Origin: Acytostelium subglobosum LB1 | Taxonomy: Eukaryota; Evosea; Eumycetozoa; Acytosteliales; Acytosteliaceae | Assembly: GCF_000787575.1 (NCBI RefSeq) | Contig: NW_012236505.1 | Span: 124,001-188,000 of the forward strand | DNA: 64,000 nt | Reading direction: 5' to 3' | In this document: piece after piece, positions 44,451 through 54,358 of the stretch | Numbering within the stretch: the stretch's first letter is position 1 | Layout: the number at the start of each line of letters is the position of its first letter | Program-made: the position numbers and the translations under genes | Notes under the pieces: model-generated | Seen by the model: the letters and a program-made list of their open reading frames with translations, nothing else | What the model was told of the DNA's origin: nothing | Database searches by the model: none

Positions 44451-47196
44451 ATGAAATTCAACAAATATCGATACCTAATGGTATTGACTTTGTTACTCAA
44501 TTTGGCAACCAATATTTGTATGTCTTAATTTCAAGGGAAAATCCTATCTCCACATTGAGATTACTAATAATATCCTTTTTCAACATCCCCTATACCACTT
44601 CTCCAACGACATCGAATTCTGTGACTGCCCCAGTATCTGATGTAAATACCCCCAAATACTACACAATCCGTGGATACTCTTGGATCGACTCCAACAATGA
44701 CGGCACCGACAATGCTGGGGAGCAATGGTTGGGTGGAATGTCCGGTGTCCTTTTGGACTCCCAAGGAAATCTATTGAGATCTTTCACTACGGATGCCACC
44801 AAGAGACACAATGGCTTCCGATTGGAATACATCGAAGCTGGAGACTACTGCCTCAAGATTTCAGACCCCAACAATATCTATTCAAACTCTCAAGTTGGCA
44901 TCGACAACAAATTCAACTCTAGCTCCACGTATTGTTTCAAGGTGGACGACACCACCACAGACTCATTCCATCAGTTTCCCGTGGTGTCAGCCGGATTTGT
45001 AAGTCAATTTCCCTCTTGGAACGATCCCAACTTAAGTTAAAATTCTAATCGCTTCAATTACAATAGGTTGCATCCAATATACCTCCTACCTACACCATAC
45101 GTGGATATTCATGGATTGACACCAATAACGACGGTGTGTCCAACCCTGGCGAGCCATGGTTGGACGGAATGAAGGGCGTTCTGACTGACATCAATGGCAA
45201 AGTTCTCCAGAACTTCACCACTGATGCCTCCAAGGCATATGATGGGTTTAGATTTGACAAAATGCCTGCTGGAGGATATTGTCTCAAGATTACCGACCCT
45301 AAGGGAAACTACTTCACTGGACCAATTGGAACCGACAACAAGTTCAACTCAACTGGCCAATACTGTTTCTCTCTTGACTCGACCACGGTTGACGCCAGTG
45401 GTATTCTCAATATTCCTTCCGGATTCACTCCCAAACCACCTCCCAAGTACACCATTCGTGGATACTCTTGGATTGACTCCAACTCAAACGGAGATGACAA
45501 TCCTGGCGAGCCATGGTTGGGTGGAATGAATGGCGAGTTGACCGACAGCAATGGCAACCTGCTCCAGAGCTTCATCACAGACGCCGCCAAATGGAAAGAT
45601 GGCTTCAGATTCGACAACATGACTCAAGGTGGATACTGTCTCAGGATTACCGACCCACAACGAAACTTTTCTACCGGTCCTATTGGAAATGACAACAAGT
45701 TCAATTCAAACGGCCAATACTGTTTCTCACTTGACTCAACCACCGTTGACTCCAATGGTACTCTCACTATTGCCGCTGGATTCATCAAAGTGCCCAAGTA
45801 CACCATTCGCGGATACTCATGGATTGACACCAGTAAGGATGGAGTGTCAAATGCTGGAGAGCCATGGTTGGGTGGAATGAAGGGCGAGTTGACCGACATC
45901 AATGGCAAGGTGCTCCAGAACTTCACTACCGATGCCTCCAAAGGGTTTGATGGTTTCCGTTGCGAGAACTTGATCCAAGGAAGATATTGTCTCAAGATTA
46001 CCGATCCACAGGGTAACTACGCCACGGGACCAATTGGAACTGACAACAAGTTCAACACGGCTGGCCAATACTGCTTCTCGCTTGACTCGACCACCGTTGA
46101 CGCCAATGGAAACCTCAACATTGCTGCTGGATTCACAAAGATACCCAAGTACACAGTCCGTGGATACTCTTGGATTGACACCAGCAATGATGGAGTGTCA
46201 AATGCTGGAGAGCCATGGTTGGGTGGAATGAAGGGCGAGTTGACTGACATCAATGGCAAGGTGCTCCAGAACTTCACAACCGACGCCTCAAAAGGATATG
46301 ATGGTTTCCGTTGCGAGAACCTGCTTCCTGGCAGATACTGTCTCAAGATTACCGATCCACAGGGTAACTACGCCACGGGACCAATTGGAACTGACAACAA
46401 GTTCAACACGGCTGGCCAATACTGCTTCTCGCTTGACTCGACCACCGTTGACGCCAATGGAAACCTCAACATTGCTGCAGGATTCACCAAGATACCGAAG
46501 TATACTATCCGTGGATACTCTTGGATCGACACCAGCAAGGATGGAGTGTCCAATCCTGGAGAGCCATGGCTCGACAAGATTGATGGCCAGTTAACTGACA
46601 GCAATGGCAATGTGCTCCAGAACTTCACCACAGAAGCCGCCAAGGGTTATGATGGCTTCCGATTGGACAACTTGATCCAGGGCAGATATTGTATCAAGTT
46701 GACCGACCCCAAAGGTGCCTACGTCCCCTCACCCATTGGAGCTGACAACAAATTTGACTCAACTGGACAGTACTGTTTCATGATCAACTCAACTACAGTT
46801 GACAGCAGCGGAAACTTCAACGTGCCAGCAGGATTCGTTCCAGTGGAATATACCATTCGTGGATATTCATGGATAGACACAAGCAAAGATGGCGTGTCCA
46901 ACTCTGGCGAGCCATGGTTGGGAGGCATGAAGGGTGAGCTGACTGATAAGGCTGGTAATGTTCTCAAGACTTTCACTACTGATGCATCCAAGTTTTATGA
47001 TGGCTTCAGATTGGAAAACATTACCGCCGGAGACTACTGCATCAAAATGAACGACCCACAAGGTACCTACGTAACTGGTCCAATTGGTGCTGACAATAAG
47101 TTTGACAGAACATCCAAGTACTGTTTCATTGTCGCCCCTACAACAGTCGACTCGAGCAAGGCCTTCAATGTGGCAGCAGGATTCATCTATGTTTAA
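44451..47196 (+). CDS. Secreted SdrD-B/Cna-B repeat protein, colossin-like
   Basis: Exons 44451-44517, 44634-44998 and 45067-47196 give 853 residues. Exon 1 encodes only the signal peptide (MKFNKYRYLMVLTLLLNLAT). The rest is seven tandem units of about 117 residues, each opening YTIRGYSWIDxxxDG, followed by GEPWLGGMKGELTD, NGxVLQNFTTDA, DGFR, GRYCLKITDP, GPIGxDNKF and YCFxLDSTTVD. This is the SdrD B/Cna-B prealbumin-like fold, expanded in dictyostelid colossins. Two Cys per unit (YCLKI and YCF) probably form a disulphide. No membrane anchor is seen at the C-terminus, so it should be secreted into the matrix. The intron 1 acceptor at 44633 was chosen because nearer AGs break the frame. Confidence 0.82.
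45799..46500 (+). repeat. Two near-identical 351-bp coding repeats
   Basis: Repeat units 4 and 5 of the SdrD-B protein differ at few positions. A run of 140 bases starting at 45988 is identical to that starting at 46339, exactly 351 bases apart, including third codon positions. Confidence 0.85.
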
Positions 47197-47721
47197 TTAT
47201 GCCAACTATAGTTTTGAATCGTTCATTCAAACCTATCAAGAACAATCAAATTACAACTCAATAAATAACATTATCAAGTTTGGAAAGGAACATTATTTTT
47301 AAAAGTAAATGATCACAAGTTGGCGGATTTATTTATTATTAATCAATTCCCTACCTTAGGTTATCCAGTGGATTTAGTATGTAAACAGGAATAACGTGTC
47401 CTTGTTAATGGACTATCTTTAACGTGTCCTTGTCAGTTGGGCGTGAGTAAGTCATTGGAAACACATCAATTAATAATAAATAAATCCGCCAACTTGGATC
47501 AATATCAAACAAATAAATAAACAATAACAGTAATAATATACTTTTAGACCTTTGTTTTATTCATATATATAGGTAATCAAAGAGAGTGCTTAATAATAAG
47601 GTGTATGTAAATGCCAAAGGTGTTCCACCACATGGTACCTCATAGCCTATTGTAGTTAGTTTGTTGTTACGGACAAGGTATACAGCCAGCTTTGTGTGTT
47701 GTGTGTATATGATGACGATGC
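47197..47721. other. Convergent spacer between the SdrD-B and spore-coat genes
   Basis: The spacer is 525 bases long, of which 181 are taken up by a MITE-like element (47316-47496). The remainder is AT-rich 3' flanking sequence of two converging genes, with no other gene seen. Confidence 0.5.
47316..47496. mobile_element. MITE-like nonautonomous DNA transposon, 181 bp
   Basis: The ends are perfect 28-bp terminal inverted repeats (47316-47343 and 47469-47496), beginning CAAGTTGGCGGATTTATTTA. They are flanked on both sides by a direct repeat GATCA (47311-47315 and 47497-47501), the expected target-site duplication. The 125-base centre has no coding capacity but contains a direct repeat AACGTGTCCTTGT (about 47393 and 47420). 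Perfect ends imply recent movement. The superfamily is not assigned; a 5-bp duplication is compatible with several. Confidence 0.8.
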
Positions 47722-50517
47722 TTAATTGTAGATGCATTGACCCTTGCCATTGTTCGAGATACATCTCATTCCTGCTGGACAGGCGATGCTGGAGCAAATG
47801 TCTGTGGGTGGCTGAGTTGGGATTAAGGTAGTTGGGTTCAAGTCAACACAGTAGGCGACTCCCTGGCGGTCCTCACATCTCTTGCCAGCTGGGCAGATGG
47901 TGCCAGTGCAGCAGTTGGTTGGTGCTGGGGTGATGGTGACACAGTTGGCAACGCCCTGGATGTCAACGCACTTGGTGCCAATTGGGCAGACGACGCCGGT
48001 GCAGCAGTCTGGTCTTGGGGTTGGCTGTGGGGTGATGGTAACACAGTTGGCAACTCCATTGATGTCAACACACTTGGTGCCAATTGGGCAGGCAACGTTG
48101 GTGCAGCAGTCTGGTCTTGGGGTTGGTTGGATGGTGACACATGTGGCAACACCCTGGAGGTCAACACACTTCAATCCAATTGGGCAAGTGACGCCGGTGC
48201 AGCAGTCTGGCTTGAGGGTTGGCTGTGGAGTGATGGTAACACAGGTGGCAACACCTTGGATGTCAACACACTTGGCGCCAATTGGGCAAGTAACGCCGGT
48301 GCAGCAGTCTGGTCTTGGGGTTGGGGTGATGGTGACACAGGTGGCAACACCTTGGATGTCAACACACTTGGCTCCGATTGGGCAGGTAACGCCGGTGCAG
48401 CAGTCTGGTCTTGGGGTTGGCTGGATGGTGACACAGGTGGCAACACCCTGGAGGTCAACGCACTTCAATCCAATTGGGCAAGTGACTCCGGCGCAGCAGT
48501 CTGGCTTGGGGGTTGGTTGGATGGTAACACAGGTGGCAACGCCCTGGACATCAACACACTTGGAGCCGATTGGGCAGGTAACGCCGGTGCAGCAGTCTGG
48601 TCTTGGGGTTGGGGTGATGGTGACACAGGTGGCGGCACCCTTGATGTCAACACACTTCAAGCCAATTGGGCAAGTGACTCCGGTGCAGCAGTCTGGTCTT
48701 GGGGTTGGCTGGATGGTGACACAGGTGGCAACACCCTTGATGTCAACGCATTGCAAGCCAATTGGGCAGGTAACTCCGGTGCAGCAATCTGGTCTTGGGG
48801 TTGGGGTGATGGTAACACAGGTGGCGGCACCCTGGACGTCAACACACTTCAAGCCAATTGGGCAGGTGACTCCGGTGCAGCAGTCTGGCTGGGCGGCAAC
48901 ACAGAGGGCAGCTCCGTTGTTCTCAATGCACTTCTGGTTTGGTGGGCACCAGACGCCAGCGCAGCAGTCCTCCTTGGGTGGCTGGGTTGGGTTGGGGACA
49001 CAGGCGGCCCAGTTGTTCAGCTCAACACATCTTCTGCCCCATGGACAGGTGACGTTGACACAGACGGGTGGGATGGATTGGTCGGCGTTGATACAGGTTG
49101 GGCTGTTGTTGAGCTCAATGCACTTGAGGCCGTTGGGGCAGACCACGGAGGCACAGACGTGGGGGATGTCCACGCAGGTTGGCACGTCGTTGACCTCGAC
49201 ACACTTCTTACCCTGTGGGCACTGGAAGTTGGTGCAGCAGTCAGTTGGTGGTGTTGCGGTTGTTGTTCCACCGAGAGTGGCGGTGGTGGTGGCGGTGGTG
49301 GTGACTCCGGTGGTGGCAGTGGTGGTGGCGGTGGTGGTGACGAGGGCGCCGGCAAGACAGGTGGCCTTGCCCTTGACGATACCGCAGTGCTGGTTTGGTG
49401 GGCACTTGAAGTTGTCACAGGTCTCTGGGACGTTGTCACAGGCGCAGGTTGGGACGCCAGTGTACATTGAGCAGTGGAAGCCGAGTGGGCAGATGATGTT
49501 GGCGCATGAGAGTCCTTGCTTGTCAGCGACACAGGTGGCCTTGGCACCGAGCAACTCGCAGTGGAAGCCGACGTCACATCTCAAGTGGCTGCAGAGGTCG
49601 CCGCCAGAGGTGCCAGAGGTACCAGAGGTGGAGGTGGCTGAGGTCGAGGTGACAGTGTGTGGGATACACTTTGGCTTGCCGTTGATGAGCGAGCAGAATG
49701 AGCTTGGGTCACACTGTACGTAGCGGCAGAGGTCGCCACCAGAGGTACCAGAGCTCGAGGAGGAGGAGCCAGAGGATGAGGATGAGCCAGAGGTACCAGT
49801 GGCAGTGGTGCCGGTGGAGACTGGGATACAGACTGGAACGTTGGAGATCATCACACAGTGGTGGGTGCTAGCACACTCGTAACCGGCACAGGTTCTTGGA
49901 AGAGTGCCAGTGCTGGATGACGAGGATGATGAGCCCGAGGACGAGGATGAGCCAGAGGATGAGGATGAACTAGAGGACGAGCCAGAGGATGAGCTTCCGG
50001 AGGAGGCACCCTTGCAGACTGGGACTCTTGGGCAACAGGATGTTCCGTAACATGGGGTCGACTCGATCCAGTCACAGTTGTCGGCGCAGCCCAGGCTCTC
50101 ACAGGTGGCGTTGGGCATCTGGTAGTGAGAGAAACCTTTGCTTGGTCTACAGGTGTTCCAGAACTCTGCAATGTCGCCATTGTCTGATTTCATGCAGCTG
50201 AGCTCCGAGTTACAGTTGTTATTGCTGACACAGTAGTGCACCTCCTTGCCACAGCATGTATTGTAGAACAGGAACACACAACTTGGGTTCGCCTCACATG
50301 TTTGCAGGTCCGTTATGGACTCACAATTGTCTGTTGATATGGTTTGTTTTGGTTGGATGTGTGTCAGTGGACATGTGTGTGGCGTGTTGCCAGTGTGTTT
50401 CCGTCAAACTTCCATTAGCCACGCGGAAACACATGTGTTTGAGTTTGATTACCTACCCTGCGCATTGATTGCGACAAATAGTAATGTAACAAGAAGTAAG
50501 CAGTAGCGTAGCTTCAT
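47722..50517 (-). CDS. Spore-coat protein with FOLN repeats, cotB/SP70-like
   Basis: Exons 50517-50457 and 50330-47722 give 889 residues. Exon 1 encodes the signal peptide (MKLRYCLLLVTLLFVAINAQ). A Cys-rich N-terminal domain (about 21-130: DNCESITDLQTCEANPSC..SCCPRVPVC) matches dictyostelid spore-coat proteins. A poly-Ser hinge follows, then about 21 follistatin-like repeats of the type CxxxxCPxGxxCVxxxGxxxC. Ten consecutive ones are near copies of DCCTGVTCPIGLKCVD joined by PTPRP linkers. Thr- and Ser-rich linkers between the early repeats should be O-glycosylated. D. discoideum SP60, SP70 and relatives are stored in prespore vesicles and crosslinked into the cellulose coat. Repeat number exceeds what I recall for those proteins. 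Confidence 0.8.
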
Positions 50518-52062
50518 GTTTGGTTGTATATTATATATATTATTGATTGATTGTTATATATAATAGTATAATAATATATATAAATAATAATAATAAAGGA
50601 GAAGGAAGCAACGTCGATTGATTGTTAGTTGTGATGGACTGGGCTACAAATTGGTTGTTGTTCTTTGTTCTTTGTTCTAACTACTAAGTTGTTTGATTGA
50701 TTGATTGATTAGTTGGTTATCAGTGACTGATGTGATTGAGTTGTATAGGAGGAGGAAGAGGAGTAGTGAGAGCTGGAAGGATTAAATGAAAGGTGCCACA
50801 CCAGCTTGTAGCTTGGGAGCACATACATACATGCATTGTAAGTGTAATTTAAGTGTAATCACCTGCTTAATGTGTTGTTGTTGATGTTGTTTAGTGTTGT
50901 TGTGTTGATTGTTACTATAGTAGGATGAGGTGAGCCGTGTGCCGCGTGTGGCCAGGCCAGGTGAGTGCAGGAGCATGCATCGGATGCATAGGATACATCA
51001 TGGTTACTTTGGCGCTGGTGGGGCTAAAGGTGAGTGTGTTGGATTGAATGATTGATTGATTAATGGATGGATGGATGAATGGCTGATACACATGGTGTGA
51101 TTGATATGCACGCGAATGAGTAGTATATGATATATACTAGAGGCGAGGACTGTGTGTGGGCATTGTTAACCAAACACTACTTAGCTATCACATGCTCGGT
51201 GAGCAAGAGAGTGTGATCCCCCACACCCCTTTAGACCTAGGTCACTCAAGTTGGCCAGCCAGCATGCTCGTGTGCTACATGGAAGGAAGTATGCTCAGCT
51301 ATGGTTAATAATGGTTGATAGGACTGAGGTGATCGTATATATCTAGCTCGCTGCTGATCTGCACATTTCCAGTGTGGCTTAATGAATGAATGAATGAGTG
51401 AATGAGTGAGTGAGTGAGTGAGTGAGTGTGTTCATTCATGCAACACCACTCTAAGTTCTTCATTGATCACCAATGTGGTGTGGTGTTTAAAGGTCAGGTA
51501 AGGTGGAAGTGAGTAAGTGAGTGAGTGGTCCTCTCCAGCACAAGCCCACACTAGATGATATGTGTTTAAGATTGAGTTGGGTTGTGTGTATCTATACATC
51601 CCTCCCTCCTGTGCATTCATACAATCATTCATTCCGAATGGTTCACTCACAGCAACAGCATCAGTAACAAACCAGAAGTCATCAATAATCATGAGCTCTT
51701 CCGCACTTCATTCAAATTCTATTTAGTATTGTGAGGTTGTTGCTCTCGGTATGATATGAATATGAGTAAGGTATAAGAATATACATGTAGCAAAAGCACT
51801 TGGATATGAATGGTTGGCGTCTGTTCAGGTCTTTTTCGAAAGAGAGATTGGTCTAATTCATGGACCTGTTGGTCCGTAACCAGGGTTAGGAAGTAAACAT
51901 GCAGAGAAGTAATCGAAACAAACCTAGTGTATCTGGACATGAGCAATAATGAAGGGAGTGACATGACGCGACTTTATTGTTCTTGCCAAAAATGTTCACT
52001 TTGTTGTGATATTTATTGTTGTTTGTCATCATGTACATGTATAACCAATCAAATATATAATC
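50518..52062. promoter_or_regulatory. Divergent intergenic region, spore-coat gene / ankyrin-type gene
   Basis: A spacer of 1.5 kb, the longest clear one in the window. It holds (TTGA)n near 50695, an exon-like GTAAGTG-rich patch near 50840, GGATG repeats near 51062 and an extended (GTGA)n/(GAAT)n tract at 51380-51428. C-rich CACACCCC words occur near 51218 upstream of the spore-coat gene, like the C/A-rich elements known from Dictyostelium prespore promoters. Short ORFs inside are not convincing. Confidence 0.45.
51380..51428. repeat. (AATG)n then (AGTG)n microsatellite
   Basis: A run of GAATGAAT units turns into about eight GTGA units, a compound tetranucleotide repeat. Confidence 0.9.
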
Positions 52063-54114
52063 ATGTCAGTCGATAAGCTAATAATCAACCTCGATAGCAT
52101 CGACATCAACAATAATGATGATAATGGCGATGAAGATAAAACTACAACAACAATGATGACAACGACACCATCAATCTCATCATCATCATCAATATATAGG
52201 GTACTGAGTAATAGGACATTGCTTAGACGTATTGTACATTATGCAATGGAGCATGAACAACGGTTGGAGGAGATGCATCACCTCTCCAATATATTGGCAT
52301 TCAAGAGATCACATGGCAGGCTGTACGCACACGGTTGTGTACGCCGCTATTATAATCAATGGAACACTGTTGCCGACATTTGCCGCAATGGACACTTTGG
52401 CCTGCTGGCTGAGAAGCACTTTACTCGTCTATCCTTTGACGACATGGCCGCCGTCGAGGCGGTGGTCTCACACGTGAACCGGGGTGACCTGTTCACGCAC
52501 ATCTACAATACACATCGCGAGCACTTCCGCTACTCTCAGCTTCTTCAGCTGGCCGCCACGCACAACGATTCGCTCGAGGTGGCCGCGCTGCTGTTTGGCC
52601 AGACGCAGCCGATAAAGTTCTCGCGGCTCGAAGTCTTTGAGAACGCATGGATGAGCAAACACTTTGACACAGCTCGCTTCTACTTTGACGCCATAGTTGG
52701 TGAGGGCTCATTCACCAAGGACGAACTTGTTCAATCATTGTTGGGCATCAATGCGCGCAACTACCGACATCAACCAACCTCTGCTTCTGCGTTGTACTCA
52801 CTCTGCGACGCGGCACTCATTCGACGCGTATTGGAGCAATTCCCCGAGTTGGCACCATCAATGCGCGAACACGCTCATCAACAAACGAGATATATAATGG
52901 CTACGATGGATTGCGAGTTCATCGAGGAGATGTTTGGACACGACAATCAGACAAGCCTGATACGCGGGCTCATCACCAAGGGCATGATCTCACCAAAGGA
53001 TGTCCTGCTGACCATCTGCAACAGGGCCTACAAGTTTGAGTATGACGAACACATCAAGGTCGTCCATTTGATTGGCCGATACTTCTTCCAGGACACCTTT
53101 GACTTTGGCCAGCACGTGGACGACACTGTGGACTCATTGATCAAGGCGTCAACACACACGGCCAGACAACAATGCGCCGACTTGAACTTTGTCATCACTA
53201 CAATGGACCCCGACGCCAGTGTTTTGAGTCGGAAGCTGTACAACCTGATGAAGCTGGTGGTGTGCGTCAGCAAGATGTACTCCAATCTCTTTGCACGATT
53301 GAGTGATTTCTCAGTGATGTTTGCGCGCAAGGTCATCAAGAGTCGTGAGATAGGACTGATTCCGTACTTGTTGGACTTTAACGACAGCCAACCAGTGCTG
53401 TCATGGTTCTGCCAGTTTGGCACACTCTCCCAGGTGATGGCCATCCATCACATAATGATCGCACGCGGCACAACTGGCCAGCATTTGACCGACGCGATGG
53501 TGTCGGCCTGCAAGAACCCCGACCCACAGGTCGGCTTGTCAATACTACACTATCTATTCCCATCAAGAGATGTCGTCAGCCTGATGACATTGCCGACGAT
53601 CACATCATTGGAGCTCAAGGCCACTGTGGAGCAACTACAATACATACTTCGAATCAAACCCAATCTGGACGTCATGTCACACGTCGTGGTGTATGACATG
53701 AACCTGCTGCGGTACATTCTTATGTCACTACCAAGGGACTCGCGCGTACATCATCAAATCGACTATCAAACAATCGGCCAAGTGGCAGCCAAATGTGGAA
53801 ACATGGAGATAATAATGTTGTTGGTGGAGCATCGACCAGAGATATTCGACAACAACTCTGTGTTTGTGGATTATGCCTATATTGGTTGTCATTTCCAGGT
53901 GGTCAAGTATCTATTAGAGTGGACCTCGGTCAATGTAGAGATATTCGGTGCCACTGGATGGCAACTTGCTGGACAACTTGGTGACATTGACCTATTCGAG
54001 ATGGTCAAGAGGCATTCAAACTCTGAAGAAATAGACATTACAATTCAATTTGCCAAGCAAGAAGGTCATCAACATCTACTCGACTACATCAAAGAAAAAT
54101 ACAATGTACAATAA
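52063..54114 (+). CDS. Ankyrin-type large single-exon protein, dictyostelid family
   Basis: One exon encodes 683 residues. An Asp/Asn/Thr/Ser-rich N-terminus (to about 45) precedes a helix-rich body. Patterns such as AAKCGNMEIIMLLVEHRPE, AYIGCHFQVVKYLLEWTSVN and AGQLGDIDLFEMVKRH are degenerate ankyrin repeats near the C-terminus. The opening FRVLSNRTLLRRIVHY-like segment (here IYRVLSNRTLLRRIVHYAM) is the N-terminal signature of a large dictyostelid family of ankyrin-like proteins of unknown function. No membrane segment or catalytic motif was seen. It probably acts as a cytoplasmic protein-binding scaffold, but nothing in the window tells its partner. Confidence 0.65.
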   Translation: MSVDKLIINLDSIDINNNDDNGDEDKTTTTMMTTTPSISSSSSIYRVLSNRTLLRRIVHYAMEHEQRLEEMHHLSNILAFKRSHGRLYAHGCVRRYYNQWNTVADICRNGHFGLLAEKHFTRLSFDDMAAVEAVVSHVNRGDLFTHIYNTHREHFRYSQLLQLAATHNDSLEVAALLFGQTQPIKFSRLEVFENAWMSKHFDTARFYFDAIVGEGSFTKDELVQSLLGINARNYRHQPTSASALYSLCDAALIRRVLEQFPELAPSMREHAHQQTRYIMATMDCEFIEEMFGHDNQTSLIRGLITKGMISPKDVLLTICNRAYKFEYDEHIKVVHLIGRYFFQDTFDFGQHVDDTVDSLIKASTHTARQQCADLNFVITTMDPDASVLSRKLYNLMKLVVCVSKMYSNLFARLSDFSVMFARKVIKSREIGLIPYLLDFNDSQPVLSWFCQFGTLSQVMAIHHIMIARGTTGQHLTDAMVSACKNPDPQVGLSILHYLFPSRDVVSLMTLPTITSLELKATVEQLQYILRIKPNLDVMSHVVVYDMNLLRYILMSLPRDSRVHHQIDYQTIGQVAAKCGNMEIIMLLVEHRPEIFDNNSVFVDYAYIGCHFQVVKYLLEWTSVNVEIFGATGWQLAGQLGDIDLFEMVKRHSNSEEIDITIQFAKQEGHQHLLDYIKEKYNVQ

Positions 54115-54160
54115 CCCTTACCCTTACCCTTGCCCTTGCCCTTGAGGGCAACTCTTTCGG
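54115..54160 (+). repeat. CCCTTA/CCCTTG repeats and a palindrome after the ankyrin-type gene
   Basis: Directly after the stop codon come CCCTTA and CCCTTG hexamers (five units). The last one merges into the 16-base palindrome TTGCCCTTGAGGGCAA (two central bases unpaired), soon followed by T7 and A-rich runs. This is telomere-like in style and resembles a terminator in shape. Confidence 0.6.
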
Positions 54161-54358
54161 TCGTTTTTTTGAAAGAAAAAAAGAATAAATCAAACAAAGA
54201 CGCGAGTCGAGTGGGAGAGTGGGCTTGTTCGCGCGAGAGAGAGTTGGGGTGAATGCATGTGCTCAACTCAAGCTCATGGTCATCAATCATTCAATCAATC
54301 AAACATATACTTAGTTGTTGTTGTTATAATATATACATTCATACATATATAGATAAGA

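Noticed and set aside
48000-48900. CRISPR-like or satellite array
   Set aside because: The regular spacing is coding: each unit is one FOLN repeat in frame, and the organism is eukaryotic.
47882-49723. Long open frames (613 and 447 residues) on the plus strand opposite the spore-coat gene
   Set aside because: They arise because the 96-base-period repeats of the minus-strand gene lack stops in other frames. They have no signal peptide, no sensible composition and no splice structure, while the minus strand gives a coherent Cys-patterned protein.
51432-51964. Short open frames in the spacer before the ankyrin-type gene
   Set aside because: Low-complexity or random composition, no splice support, no recognised domain.
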